From assembly GCA_021307315.1 (NCBI GenBank), contig JAJSPD010000016.1, positions 496,001 to 560,000 of the forward strand: 64,000 nt of DNA, read 5' to 3'. The position numbers and the translations under genes are program-made. The first letter of the stretch is position 1. Every line of letters starts with the position of its first letter. The notes beneath the pieces were generated by a model. The model was not told the origin of the DNA. It saw nothing but the letters and a program-made list of their open reading frames with translations, and ran no database searches. The stretch comes from Bisporella sp. PMI_857 (taxonomy: Eukaryota > Ascomycota > Leotiomycetes > Helotiales > Helotiaceae). Of this stretch, positions 24,073 to 36,102 are shown piece by piece.

Positions 24073-24625
24073 AGTGAAAAGAGCTGAGCCGTTGTAGATA
24101 GAGAAAAGGGAATCGGCGTGAAGTGTATAAGTATAGCATCATCATTGGCGTCTAGTCACCCAAGATCATTTAGGGGCAATTCCTTGTATGGAATATTCTG
24201 TAATTGAAAAGTCACAATCTCAACATCATAAATAAGCAGTTCTTAGTCTCAGATAGCGGTGTCTCCCAGCTACAATATACATTTGATGCTCAGGCAAGTG
24301 TCTATGCATAAGACAAATAAAATATACCGAACCCAAGCATCACTGATGTACACTTTTTTTCAGATGAATGATCGCTTCGATGAATTTGCAGGTGATCTCT
24401 TTTTGACCTGTGTATACCAGCATCACCGTTCTTTCCTTTCTCGCCTTTCCGCGATACTCCTTCTGATTAAAGCGATATTCACAATCGCACCATCCTGTTT
24501 CTTCATTTTACCGTCAGATTCAACGTTGGCCGAAGGCACGCATCTCTCTCTCTCTCACCCTCTGCCTCCTAGTTTAAACGGTTCTTGAAGTTTTCTTGCT
24601 CATCCGGATTTGATACACACAAAGG
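24073..24625. other. intergenic
   Basis: Region between the protease gene and the GNAT gene, with a CT-rich stretch just before the GNAT start. No gene recognised. Confidence 0.5.
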
Positions 24626-25454
24626 ATGGAGATGCAGTGGGAGGACGACGTCGAGGGCGACACGTGCGAGCACCTCCGCTTGAAATTTCCTGCCTCTGAT
24701 CTCTTCCATCCCGTCTCGAGCCTTGGGCCGGAGAATATGCGGCGGGCGGGAAGCGAGACGCTGCGAGGTGGTGGCCCTGGCGAGGGTTTGGAATCGGCCG
24801 TGGTCAAGGTGGATGTCCACGACGAAGGCCATCGGGCGATCGAGGTTGGCGTTTTCCTCGGCCGGGAATGTGTTGGTGAGGCGAAGGGTCGGTTCGCCGA
24901 GACGGCGGAGCAGTTGGGGTGCTTTGACGGGGTTGGGGTTGCGTGTGTGGGTTTGTTTTCTACCTTTTTTCTTCTTTTTTTTTTTTCCCTGTGGACTTTG
25001 TTCGTGTTTCTTACGGAAAAGCTAGGAATGTTGTGATGTTGGGACGAGGTGGGAGGATATGAGTGATGTTGGTGCGGGTGGCGATGTTCTGTGCGTAGAG
25101 ACGATTCGTGTGCTAGAGAGGTATCGGAGGAGAGGGGTTGGGAGGTTGATTGTTAGGGTTGTTTGTGAGCAAGCAGAGCGGGTTGGTACGAAGCATATTA
25201 TTCTCATTCCTATGGATATAGATGATGCGCCGAAGAGGTGAGTATCCGTCTTGTATTCTTTGATGGCGAGGTTGGACGTTGATAGCTAAATATATTTCTA
25301 TAGCGTTGGACTACGTAACAATGCAAGACGCTTCTGGCAGTCGATGGGATTTCGTCAGCTAGGGGACTGGACTTGGTATGGTCTTGCATTGCAGTCGAGC
25401 CATCCTTCTCTTTTTAAGAGGGATATTTCTCAGATTGAGTATCATTGCTTCTGA
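24626..25454 (+). CDS. GNAT-family N-acetyltransferase
   Basis: Proposed exons 24626-24946, 25026-25237, 25304-25454; 227 residues. The acetyl-CoA motif A is clear: LCVETIRVLERYRRRGVGRL (RRGVGR pyrophosphate loop). Motif B follows across the last intron: RNNARRFWQSMGFRQLG. The last intron (GTGAGT...TATAG) is firm. The first intron is less sure: it must remove a T-rich stretch, and I chose a GTGGGT donor in phase 0 with a CTAG acceptor because this gives an open joined frame. The acetyl acceptor (histone, other protein or small molecule) cannot be told. The first ~100 residues show no named domain. Confidence 0.7.
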
Positions 25455-25948
25455 CTAGTTTTGCGGGAGGTCTGGCCCGTATGGGTAAGAGACTAACTAA
25501 CGATCTCTATTTATTGCTCGAATAGCGCTGATATTATTCACAGGTATACACTAGCTGTTATCAGTGGGATCACAATGACCTTTTCTTCATTCGTTATTGT
25601 CGTTGAATTCTGCATGGCCCAAATATCAGATCGACTTAAAATGGTGTACGGGATCGATCATCTTTAAATTAATCAAAGACTCTCTTGGAGCCCGTAAGGG
25701 AAGCACGAGTATGATACCAATCATATATTTCGATGTATTTATACCAGCACGTTTCAGTCTCTGAAGAATTAGTGACTCAGGTGAGAATCCTCAGAAAAGG
25801 AAAGGGGTGATGGGTGTTTATTGGTTATATAAGCGAGGATCGAATATTTCTAGTTGGACAGAGCACGGCTCAGCCTTGTCCGTTTCATCGATATCTTACT
25901 GAATCAAGGTAAACCGAGTTCCAAATGTATTTCTGTTTAATCAACCAA
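25455..25948. other. intergenic
   Basis: AT-rich spacer between the GNAT gene and the HET relic. Nothing recognised. Confidence 0.5.
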
Positions 25949-28145
25949 ATGACTCCTTATCGGCAGCCCCTCGGCCAAGATGGAGGCTTTGATGCCAGAA
26001 GCACGCCTGACAACTGCCGACCATTGAAAGAACCCGACGAGATTAAGCTTCTTGTGATAGATCCTCATCTTCCCGCTTCCAAAGAGCCTATTGTCTGCTA
26101 AATAAAACATATCAGCCTTTCTCATATCTTCTCTAACCGGGTACTAAGCTCTATCCTATGTGTGGGGAGATGTGGGTGCTCAGGATCAGGCCTACCTAGT
26201 ATCACTCGATCAACGGTTTTTTATGTCAGAGAGAACCTCTTTAATACTCTTTCACATCTGAGTTCTCAGGTTGGAAGCCGGGCCATCTGAGTCGATGCGA
26301 TATGCATCAATCAAGAAGATGTCAACGAAAGGATTCACTAAGTCACACAGATGGGAAGGATCTATATCCAGGCAGTTCGGGTTCTAGCATGGGTCATGCT
26401 TATGAATGCGGGATGCCCGTCAGCAGTTGAGACAACCAATAGAGCCTCAAGATCGCCAGCTTCATAAATCAGTACCCTCATTCACGAGTAGTTAGAGAAC
26501 GTACTATCTTTCCGTAATAGAGAATACTGAAATAGTCGTTGGGATATCCAGGAGCTGGTTCTGGAATCGAATGTTGTGATATACTGTGGAAAATATCAAG
26601 TGAATTGGTCAAATCCCTTCACCTTTCTCGAGCATGTCTACGATAACTCGTGTTCTGGATCTATACAGGATTTGCCTAACGTTTACTTGGAATCACCTGG
26701 CCTACCGCAATTTTATGTACCAACATTCGAGAGCCAATGCCTGCAAGACTTTCTCGGTGGTGGAATGATATACGCAAAGCACTGGAGAAGGGTAGGCTCA
26801 TTCGTGATCGAAATCTATATGATCTTTCTCCGATACGCCGAGTCTAAATGTCAAGATTCTGGAAATAAGATCTTTGGCTTGCTCAGATTTGCTTCTGATT
26901 TCTGTAGAAATGTTATTCCCGTAAACTATTCGCTGTCTAGGTACGAAATACGCGGTCTATTGCTTGAGCGCGGAATCATATCTATGACCAAGACTTTTCT
27001 TCTGCAGCCATCGCTGCATATCAAGACATACCGACCAAAACTCCAAGTCCATTTATGATTACCTCACAAATATATCATAAGGTAGTAGGCTTGGCTTCAA
27101 AAGAATATGCTTCGTGGTCGCCTGGACGCAAGGCCGATGACCAGATCATCATATCCAACCTTAATCTCCATGATAAGTGGAAATCCATGTTACCGATAAA
27201 AGAACTGAATACAAATACCAGCGGTGGTACATCGAGCCCTTTCCGAAATGCTTAACCAAGCCCTTTAGTATTAGCATTCAGGCTCAAAGTCCCAAAAATT
27301 AGTACTGAAGGCGCTGATGATCCTTTTAGGTTTCCGAAGCAAGTCGCTGATAAGATGGGTACAACCGATCATAATAGAGAAGGGCACTAGCATCCAATCA
27401 GGGTTTGGACCAGAGTCTGGGGACGCACTACCCATTTGAGTCCAACTGTTTTACCTCTAGTGGATGGTACAGCCAAATGGAGAAAATGCCTGGTCCGACT
27501 TACCATATACTTATGTACGTGGCAACTATCTCATCACAGAGGGAATGAAACCAATTACGAAGTCTCAATTATTTTCAAGCTCAATTTTGGCGACGCATGT
27601 AGAACTTGACCAGATTGGGATTACGAAGGAAAGGGACATTGTTGAAGAAATAGCGTGCACATATCGTCAAAGCCAGGGATATATTGAGTTCAATATTTGA
27701 ATTCCCTGATTCAAATTTCAGGAAGTGGGATTCTGAGTACCCGTCAAGTACGGTACCTGTGGTGATCTTCGAATGTCTACCCACGTCATAGATGTCACAC
27801 AGGCCGAGGAAGCAATGCCACAAGGAAATCATTTACTGTATAGCTGTCGAAGAGAATGGCTTTCTTTGTTTTGTGCCGGCCGAAACTCGAATTGGATATC
27901 TAATCTGCGCGTTTTTGCAATCTGATGTTTTAGTCACTCTGTATCCATTCGGCAGAGGCGAAGGATCTAGCCAGGTTGTTGGCCGCGATACTGGAGATAG
28001 CGTTGAAGGAGCGGTAAAAGATCCACTCACCTGGATCATGCATTTCCTTTTCATTAACGCCCAGAGCTGCAAGGACTTTTTTCCCATCGGCAAGTCTTCA
28101 ATTTTTTATCCATGCCATTTGTTGCTCTCGCATTCAGAATTTTAA
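25949..28145 (+). pseudogene. HET-domain (heterokaryon incompatibility) pseudogene
   Basis: The relic reads from a plausible ATG at 25949 (MTPYRQPLGQDGG...). Conserved HET pieces appear in order: DEIKLLVIDPHLP, IKHISLS, ALSYVWGD, RENLFNTLSHL, VDAICINQEDVNERIH, VTQMGRIYIQAVRVLAWV, QELVLESNVVIYCGKY, then NKIFGLLRFASDF with IPVNYSLSRYEI, and a C-terminal GFLCFVPAETRIGYLICAF. In-frame stops lie at 26099 (expected CAR), 26288 (expected Trp before VDAICINQ) and 26339 (expected CAR), and one precedes ALSYVWG. There are also frame changes near 26130 and 26240 and more downstream. CAR-to-TAA and TGG-to-TGA are C-to-T or G-to-A transitions, as RIP produces. HET proteins trigger cell death on non-self fusion; this copy cannot make one. 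Confidence 0.85.
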
Positions 28146-29160
28146 TATTTCCTATAGATCCTCAAGACTTTTTGGGTTCGATTGAACTGACCACCTACCT
28201 CCTCTAAGCTCCGCCTTATGCAATTGCATACATAACCGCTTGCTACCACTTCATCGGGCCTATAGTTGCCGCCGCAGCCGAAGCGCAATCCTGATTTCTA
28301 CCCTCAACGTCGCTGCTAGATACATTGGTGTCGTTCTCCTTGTAAGAGACACTTATAACGGCTTCAATTTGCATCTGTCTTGAGAAACCAACCTGATTCC
28401 TGTACCAAGAAGTAAAAAAGCGGCTCTGATTGCCATCGCGAATTGTGTCTGTCAGACTGGTTATTGGTTTAGTCCATATTTCTTCTCTACTGGTTAAAAG
28501 CCGTTTTATCTTCTTGGCGGAGGATTGGTTTTATTTGACTATCTACTTGCACTTATGTTGTGTTGGGGTGTTAAATGAAGAGCGAAAAAGCTGAATAGGG
28601 TGTTGGATGAGCAGAAAGGTTGGGCGGAACAGAGTGGAAATGAGAAAGGCTGGAGATTTGTGTATTAGGAACTAAATTAATGCCGGGTGATGAGCAAGGT
28701 GCTAGGGTACATGCGGCATTTAAATCATTGCACTGAATGATTTTCCATTCCTTTCAAAGAAGCAAGTGTATTACAAGATAGCTTGGGAATTGTGTAAATA
28801 CGGTACTGGTCATATATAAAGCACAGCATGGCACAGTGGTGTGACACTGGTATCTGTACTGCTCTAAAAGCAATTACCTTACCTGAGTCTCTCAACTTCA
28901 TTCTCTGAAAGCATAACACCATCAAAATATAAAAAAACATATGGGATATCTCAAGCCGAGAGTCACATGTATCGTATAGCTTAACCCACTCTCCTTTATC
29001 AACCATTGAAATGCAAGGTACCTGATAGCGAGGATCGCGATGCCCACCAAATTCTAGCTCTCGCTATCCATTTTCATTGCAATCTTCCAAACACCAAACT
29101 TGACAAGCCCGTATCAAACACAAAAAATCGAATTTTAAGGTTGCAATTTCAATTCTCCAA
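28146..29160. other. intergenic
   Basis: About 1 kb between the HET relic and the MFS gene. Short open frames only; no gene, repeat or RNA recognised. Confidence 0.5.
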
Positions 29161-30831
29161 TCATAAAATCACCCTCGCCTTAGGATTCGTTCGTATCCTC
29201 TCCCCATACACTGAAAACAACCAAGGAATCGGCGCTAACCCCAGCGCCACAAACCCAAGTAATGAATTACCCCAACCTAGCCCTAATGCATCATACAAAT
29301 CTAGCCCGCACAACGGCAAAAGCGCACCGAGAAGGCTCCTTAGTACCGCATTGGCGGCGGTGACACTAGCAGCATGGAGTGTAAATGCATCCACGAGATA
29401 AGTTTGGATGCACATCAGGATACTAATCATGCCGAAGCCTACAACTGCTGAGCCGATCTGGGGCACGATCCAGTGGACGGCTTTATCTGTTCCCCAGCCG
29501 TAGATAAAGAATCCGCTGGGAAGGGAAAGAACGGCGGGAAGTGTAAGGACTAACGGCAATCGATCTTCGGGCTTGATGGCAATTCCCTTTGCTATCTTCT
29601 TCCGAATAAGCATATCGCTCATAATACCAGCATATGCCAACCCAACAAGTGTACCAACACCACTTCCCAGGAATGCTAAGCCGGCGGAGGAGGTTGCGAA
29701 ATGATAAATGTCTTCAAAGACAAAAGTAAATGTCGTGAAAAGGATATAGAGGAGACCGTACATTACCGCCACGTAGATACACATTCCTGCCACGACTGGT
29801 GACAGAAATAGTAATTTTGTGGGACGGACTAAACTTTGGATCAAGAGTTGCCTAGGCGCAAGATTGGAGGCTAGCCTTGAGTAGTAAGCGGGGTTGCCAG
29901 TTTCTTTGCGAAGTTTGGCTGCTTTGCGTGCTAAAAGGACTACAGGGTATGTTTCTTCCATTATTAGGAAGGCGGCGACAGTAATAATTCCGGTCTGTGT
30001 AAATTTAATTAGCATTTTGTCTCAATGACGAAGCTGAGGCTTACGCAAATGGCAATCACCCAAAATACCCATCTCCAACCGGTAGCCTCTATGAGGAAGC
30101 CTCCTATCACGGGTCCAATGATAGGCCCGAGGAGAGGGCCTAAAGACCAAAGAGCCATAGCACTACCTCTCTTCTCTTGCGGCATTAAATCAGCGATCGT
30201 ACCACTACCGCAAGTGACGGTAGCTACACCCGCAAATCCTGCCAGGAAACGGAAAGCCATCAACATGCCGACGTTTTGAGACAGCGCGCAGAGAATAGTA
30301 AATATTAAGAAGAGTACATTGCAAATGTTATAAACTATAACACGTCCGTACATCTCACTTAAGGGCGCCATAACCAAGGGCCCAAATGCGAATCCTAGGA
30401 CAAAAATTGAGACGACGAATGTGGCTACGGTGTTGGAATTGCTGTTGAATTCTCTCAAGACAGCTGGGACTCCTGGTGCGAACATTGACGAGGCTAACGG
30501 ACTAGGATTTTGTCAGCAGCTTATGGTAGGGGATTTAGTGGGCCCCTGACGTGAGAAAGGTGATCGAAGATAACACAGCAATGTTTGACCATTTCTTCTT
30601 GCTGGTCCAGTTTATTGGATTCTTTGGATCCTGATCTGCCGGCTCATCCCACCACACCTCAAACTGTGAAGAAATCTCGCTGGCACCTTTCTCTACATCA
30701 GTAACTAGAGAGTCATTTTGACCCTCCTCGATTGTTTTGCTTGCGGTTATTGATACAAGATCGCCCTGGGGCTCCTGGAGCGCCTGGTCCGATGTTTTGA
30801 GCAGAGATGCTGCCGAAGTGGTTTGCGCCAT
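29161..30831 (-). CDS. MFS drug/polyamine-type exporter (DHA1 family)
   Basis: Exons 30831-30551, 30501-30045, 29994-29161; 523 residues. A polar cytoplasmic N-terminus (~75 residues) ends in DPKNPINWTSKKKW, the usual lead-in of DHA1 carriers. The loop 2-3 motif A is present as PLSEMYGR. The antiporter motif C is strong: LGPLLGPIIGPVIGGF. Both introns are firm because they restore FLTPLASSMFAPGVPAVL and VIAICTGIITVAAFLIMEE. Intron 1 uses a less common GTCAGG donor. This Tpo/Flr-like group exports small toxic compounds by proton antiport at the plasma membrane. As the first gene of the 29-47 kb accessory block it could export a substrate or product of that block (inference). Confidence 0.9.
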
Positions 30832-31390
30832 GTTAAATAAGTCTTGAGTAGTTTGCAAGTTGCCCGTCTCGAAATATTCGCCGATAGAAATGCAGATTCT
30901 GTGTCTTTAAGACAAATATCTGTCCCTACCTTCGTTCTCAGAGCTAATACCAGCACGGCCAGATATGTGCAGAGGTTAGGGGAGAAACCACTTCGGAATA
31001 GTTGACATCCGATTGTAAAAACGGCCATTTTATGTTCGTTATGCATATCATACATATTCTTGAGAAGTAGTTGTGGCAATAATGCGGTATTGAAGTCGAG
31101 CAGGGCTCGCTCTCGGATTGAATACGCTTTAGCGTGCGTGGTTTGACTCAATTCAGCTAGTCCTGGCCCGCAACCCACAAGCTTTACTCTCGCTTACGAC
31201 CCTCCCATTCTTTGAGCGTGCACAGTTCTTCATGGGGTGAGCCTCCAGGTACGCGAGGTTTTTGTCAAATCCCTAATATTTTATGAACCGCTATTGGTGG
31301 CTATGTATGGGCTTGTTAGGCTTGTGTCTTCTTATTTTCCAGGTATCTATAAGCAACATTCAAAAGAGGCGTAAGTTATAGCGCGTATTC
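30832..31390. promoter_or_regulatory. promoter region of the MFS gene
   Basis: Upstream of the MFS start. Contains a GGCCATTTT element at about 31023, the same half-site as in the palindrome at 35932. No gene is supported. Confidence 0.3.
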
Positions 31391-32627
31391 CTAATGAGGA
31401 ACCCATCTAATCAGGTCAATAGGCCATCGAATCCATGAGCGATGTTCTTCATCAAGAAGATCATAAATCTGCGAGACAAAATGAACACTCCATCCTTCCA
31501 TCCACCAAAAGAATTCTAACTTCTGAAATAGCACACAAGAATATGCAAATATAGCCAACGCCGCCTGAGCCCCTTCTTGCAAAGACACAAGATAATCCTC
31601 AGGCAGATTTATATACCAAGTGAAAACATCTGCCGCCTCACAAGTGCCAGGTGGACTACCATATACAACTGAGAAAGATTTTTCCAAGTCTTCAATAACT
31701 TGTATATATATCTCGCTTCTAGGCCCATTATTTGTAGTCCCTAAGATCAAGTGCCGAAGCTCATCTAGACGCATGCCCCCAGCTAAGTATGTCTCTCGCA
31801 GGAGCAGACGTTTGTGTCCAGCTTGGAGCAGTGGCGCCAAAGATCCTGTATAGATTGCCTCAGGTGCCGAATCAACAATAGCCTTGATTCCTCGAAATAG
31901 AGACAGCCACTCAGATAACCCCGAGCCGTCGACAAGGAAGCTAGCGGCTTTGCGAGGACTGCCAAGATTATAGACACAGCTGAAGACTGATAACAGGTGC
32001 AGTGCTACACAATTATCTGTCGTGATATTGGGCAATATTGCCGTCGCTTCTCGGAGTGCGGCCTCGTGTTGCTGGACGGAGTAGGGGATGAAGATATTAC
32101 CCTTCTCGGGATAAAGTCGTGCTAGGTGGAGAGCGGAAATTGCGAGAATGCTGCGCATTACGTACGCGTTAGAGAAGCCAATTTGAGGAACTTCGATTCT
32201 CCAGTATGCTTCCATAGCAGCATTATTGGATATCGAAAGGCATGTTGAGATAGAGTAGTTGTGGAGAAGCTCGAGGTCCAGGGTGTTAAGATGCGGGAGC
32301 TGTGGCATATATATCCCGAATGGCAATGTATTACCAGTGGCGTTGAGGAATGCCGAATCTGAGACGCATGCTGGGGACGCAAATTCACATGCTATTGAGC
32401 GGCTGATACAATTTATACATGAGGGTTTCTCCTCTCCACACTAGATTGGTCGGAAAAGCTTGGTTAGCTATAAGCTCACGGAAGCTCTTAATTGAATAGG
32501 CTCATTTCATGTGCCTGGAACTGACCTTTATTTTCCTCAATTTACAATATCTACAGCCATTTCTTGATTTTCGATGTGTGCGACGCCCAGACAGCTTCAA
32601 GGATTTGCTAGGTCTATTGGCATCCAT
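31391..32627 (-). CDS. Zn2Cys6 transcription factor (short, fungal_trans_2-like)
   Basis: Exons 32627-32526 and 32440-31391; 383 residues. The zinc cluster is split by the intron: CRYCKLRKIK in exon 1, then CGEEKPSCINCISRSIAC in exon 2, giving CX2CX6CX6CX2CX6C. The rest resembles the short sterol-uptake/Upc2-type and related regulators (LDLELLHNYSISTC; LAISALHLARLYPEKG). The ATG at 32627 (MDANRPSKS) precedes a basic SGRRTHRKSRNG region. The intron donor is GTCAGT. The gene is divergent from the next regulator, with 492 bp between the start codons, and lies tandem upstream of the MFS exporter, a common arrangement for a local regulator. Confidence 0.88.
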
Positions 32628-33119
32628 TTTCACATCAGGTTGTGAGATTTTGTGAAAGGCAAAAGTGACATGTGAGCCCCATATATTTGCTACAGAAAAC
32701 CCCAACCGGGATGTTTCGTAGGACCGCAATGCCACTAACCGACACTGTGGCTAGTGCCAGTTGAGACTGTCAATTGGTTCAGCCTGATTCTAAGCAGGAA
32801 ACTAGCTTTTAAGTTGCAGATTTGGTTGCAGATCGGAGCAACTGAAAACCATTTTGACTCAGGATATGAATAATTTGAACACAAAACTCGTTCTTGTGCG
32901 GGGGAAGGTTCCGGATGTCGGATATTGTCACTCCGAAAGCTTAGTAAAAAAGAAAGGGGAGATGCAAGCCCCATGATAACCGACAACTAGGAAGAAGCCT
33001 AGCTATCATGACTTAAGTTATCTCTGTGTTATTCAAACCGTTTATTAATTAGCAATCCCAGATCTCCACTTCCGATCGAATGAACCGTCTCCTCATCTCA
33101 TTCACATCGTCCGCGCATA
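32628..33119. promoter_or_regulatory. shared divergent promoter of two Zn2Cys6 genes
   Basis: 492 bp between the start codons of two oppositely transcribed regulators. No specific CGG inverted repeat was recognised by eye. Confidence 0.5.
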
Positions 33120-34664
33120 ATGTCTTCGAGTCCTTGTATCCTACGACGGAGAGGTACCAGGCACGAGAAAACTGGTTGTTTAACATGCCGCCACAGAAGA
33201 AAGAAATGCTTACAGAACACATTTCCAAACTGTGGCAGTTGTACGCGTCTAAATCTAGAATGTGTCCGAGAACCTCCAAGACGACTACCAATATTTGCAG
33301 GATCAGAAAAGATACGAAATCAATCTACTATGGAGATTTCGATGCCCGCAGCACTGCGGCAAGGCACCGACGTCTCTCCTCTCAGGGGACTTTCAATTGG
33401 GCCTACAGGTTGGCGGTCCCCTGCTCGGCATGTCTTCCTGAGACACTACGTGGGTTTCCTCGCTCGGAAACTTACAGCAACTGATCAGAACAATTCATTC
33501 CTTTGCGGTAAGATAGGGGACTAACTCACATATGTTAGCTAACCTCGGTTAGCTTTTCTTCCAATGGCTATGGAATCGCCAATACTATTAGACGCCATCA
33601 TTGCCTTCGCATCAGGTAACCTCTCCAATTTTGACGGGATGTACCAACTAGCGGCACTTGAAGCCCGGTCTCGAGCACTTACCGGTCTGGGAAAAGCTAT
33701 CGCAAATTCGCTGGAGGGTATATATGAACATGAAACAGCTCTTGCTTCGTGTCTTGTTCTCTCTACCTCGGAGGCGGTGCTCGGGCAACGAACCGGATGG
33801 GCTGAGCATCTTGAGGGTGCAAAGACCATAATCCTGTCTGCTCGTGCTCATGTTCCTGGTGGACGCGAGATCAGGGGACCAGAAGCCTTCAAGGGCAGTC
33901 CCGAGGGTGAGTGGTTGCTGCGAAACTTTGCATACCACGATATTTTAGGAAGTGTTACTCGAGGAAAGCCAGCACTCATATCAGGCGAGTACCTCCAAAG
34001 TATCGGTGAGGTTGTCGACTCGTATTTGGGTGTTCATTCCCAACTGTTGGTTTATATCTCTCAAATCAGTGCTCTGGATTTTGCTCCAACTTATGTGTTG
34101 TCGGTTAATAACGCACTATCAACATCTTCACTCTTAGATCGTAGAAGGCAAAGTTCATGTAGGGCCAATGTCGTCTCGATCCTTTGCTCAAACATTGAAT
34201 ACAATCTCAAAGCATGGCGCGCGAAGACTTCAGAATCGTCGCTCTTTGCTATAGCGCAGGCTTATAAGAGTGCTGCATTAATATATCTGTACCAGCGAAT
34301 ACGAAAGCATCTTTCAGATGGGTATAATGGGGCAGAAACTCAACAGACAATTAAATCTAGGATTTCTGCAGAAGTTGCGATGGCTCTAAGCAGTATTAGA
34401 GATGTGCCATTGAATGACCAAGTAGAAGGGATCCTTCTTTTCCCTCTGTTCATTGCAGGAGGAGAAATTACTGATATTCAAGATATGAACACTGTCCGCA
34501 AAAGGCTGCATTTGATTAACGAGAGCCGAGGATTTCGAAATGTCTTACGGGCTTGTGAGGTACTGGAAGAGGTTTGGAGGAGTACTTTGAGTGGTACTAG
34601 CTCCAGTGGTACTCCTTGGCAGGACGTCTTGAAAAGACAAGGTGGCGGGCTTTTACTTACTTGA
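33120..34664 (+). CDS. Zn2Cys6 transcription factor (fungal_trans_2 type)
   Basis: Exons 33120-33507 and 33553-34664 (45-bp intron); 499 residues. The N-terminal cluster TGCLTCRHRRKKC ... NCGSCTRLNLEC has six cysteines in CX2CX6CX7CX2CX6C spacing. A basic stretch and a linker follow. The C-terminal region has FLPMAMESPILLDAIIAF and TALASCLVLSTSEA, typical of the DUF3468/fungal_trans_2 regulators common in secondary-metabolite and detoxification clusters. The splice acceptor is the second of two TTAG candidates, chosen because it joins NNSFLC to AFLPMAMESP. It shares a promoter region with the divergent regulator on its left and is convergent with the MDR reductase on its right. Confidence 0.88.
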
Positions 34665-34745
34665 CACGACAATAGGTTTTTTGGGGGGGCATTTGGTGTT
34701 TGATTCACTATGGGTGCATTGAACTCTATATCGCTTATGCTACAT

Positions 34746-35867
34746 TTATGATACTCGAATCACCACTTTCCCAATATGTGTTGCTCCCCAGAGGTATCTA
34801 TAGGCAGCTTGCGCCTGATCAAAGTCGAAAACTTTGTTAATTACTGGGTGAATATTCTTTGCCTCAAAGCATGCCAACATATCCTGCAACTGTTCTCTAG
34901 AACCAACAACTACACCACGGACAATCGCAAGGCGTTCAAGCGCCAAAAAGGCTGCGTCTGGACCCTTCATATCTCTTCCCGCGCCGAGTGGATCTGGATT
35001 GGTAATATGGCCGATGCAATGGATCAGTCCGTTAAAGCTAATAGCGTCGAATGATGCTTGTAGTGTAAGAGTGCCTCCGATCTCGATGATATGATCTGCC
35101 CCTATGCCATTCGTGAGCTTTTTAACTTCTGTGGCCCAATCTGGTGTTTTGACATAGTTTATTCCATACGTTGCCCCCATCGCTCTTGCCATTTCCAACT
35201 TCTTGTCGGAGGAAGATGTCACGATTGTTGTTGCGCCAGCAGCGTTGGCTATCTGGAGACCGAACGTCGCCACCCCACCTGTGCCTTGCAGTACGACTGT
35301 TTGTCCAGGGCGAACGGGTACAAGCCCGTAGAGAGCATTCCAAGCAGTCAGTGCGGCACAGGGCAGGCAAGACGCCTCTTCGAAAGATAGATAGTTGGGG
35401 ATCCTAACTATTCCAGTTTTGGGGAAATTAAAGTATTCGCCGAGGAGGCCCTGGGCCTCACCCCCTAGTTGGGTAAGTGATACTGGATAGGTGAGGCGCC
35501 CCGCGACATGATCTTGTGTGAAGTTCGCAAGGACGCGGTCGCCAACTTGCCATCCAGTTACGCCTTCCCCAATGGCCTCGATAACTCCTGCGAGGAAGTC
35601 ATTGATGGATGTTACTAGATAATAAGAAGGACTCCAGGTGTGTGAGTACTTACCTGCTCCGTCACTTCCTGGAACAAGAGCATCAGGACCTGGAAATGGA
35701 TATGTTCCAACAGCAAGGACACAGTCTCTCCAATTTAGAGAGACGGCCTTTATTTTGACTAGGACTTGTCCAAACTTAGGGGATTCAAATGGTACGTCTC
35801 GGAGGATAAGGTTGTGAAAACCTGTCTTTTTTGGTAACCAGAATTGTCTGAAGGTGTTTGGTGCCAT
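34746..35867 (-). CDS. zinc-independent MDR reductase (quinone oxidoreductase-like)
   Basis: Exons 35867-35654 and 35587-34746; 351 residues. The 66-bp intron is a multiple of three and contains no stop, so the frame also reads through; removing it restores GSDGAGVIEAIGEGVTGWQVGDRV, the standard GroES-like core. The nucleotide-binding motif is VVLQGTGGVATFGLQ. The Cys/His zinc ligands of true alcohol dehydrogenases are absent, so I place it in the NADPH quinone or enone reductase branch. It probably reduces an activated C=C or quinone; the substrate is unknown. It is divergent from the NmrA-like gene, and a palindromic AAATGGCC element lies 65 bp upstream of the ATG. The short gap to the convergent regulator is 81 bp. 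Confidence 0.9.
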   Translation of the reverse strand: MAPNTFRQFWLPKKTGFHNLILRDVPFESPKFGQVLVKIKAVSLNWRDCVLAVGTYPFPGPDALVPGSDGAGKYSHTWSPSYYLVTSINDFLAGVIEAIGEGVTGWQVGDRVLANFTQDHVAGRLTYPVSLTQLGGEAQGLLGEYFNFPKTGIVRIPNYLSFEEASCLPCAALTAWNALYGLVPVRPGQTVVLQGTGGVATFGLQIANAAGATTIVTSSSDKKLEMARAMGATYGINYVKTPDWATEVKKLTNGIGADHIIEIGGTLTLQASFDAISFNGLIHCIGHITNPDPLGAGRDMKGPDAAFLALERLAIVRGVVVGSREQLQDMLACFEAKNIHPVINKVFDFDQAQAAYRYLWGATHIGKVVIRVS

Positions 35868-35931
35868 TATGAATGATTAATATCCGTGTAATTGATTTTA
35901 CTGGAGAATACCCTATTAAATCACAAAATGG

Positions 35932-35948
35932 AAATGGCCAGGCCATTT
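35932..35948. promoter_or_regulatory. perfect 17-bp palindrome (AAATGGCC-A-GGCCATTT)
   Basis: Two perfect 8-bp arms around one base, 65 bp upstream of the MDR reductase ATG. A third GGCCATTTT follows at 35960-35968. This could be a regulator-binding site, but it is not the classic CGG triplet pair of Zn2Cys6 proteins. Confidence 0.35.
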
Positions 35949-36102
35949 ATGGCTTATATGGCCATTTTTAATATCACAAAAATTGTAAGATTCATGCATA
36001 GTCTATATTTGTACAAAGACTCGATCACTAAAGGTTATGAGCGGTTTGGTTAGGTGTGGAGGAATTTTCGAATGAGTAACTGAGACCCCTTAAGTATGCT
36101 AA

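Noticed and set aside
34746..35867. Reading the MDR reductase as one uninterrupted frame
   Set aside because: A 66-bp in-frame insert breaks the conserved GAGVIEAIGEGV core and has perfect GTAAGT and GCAG ends, so it is an intron.
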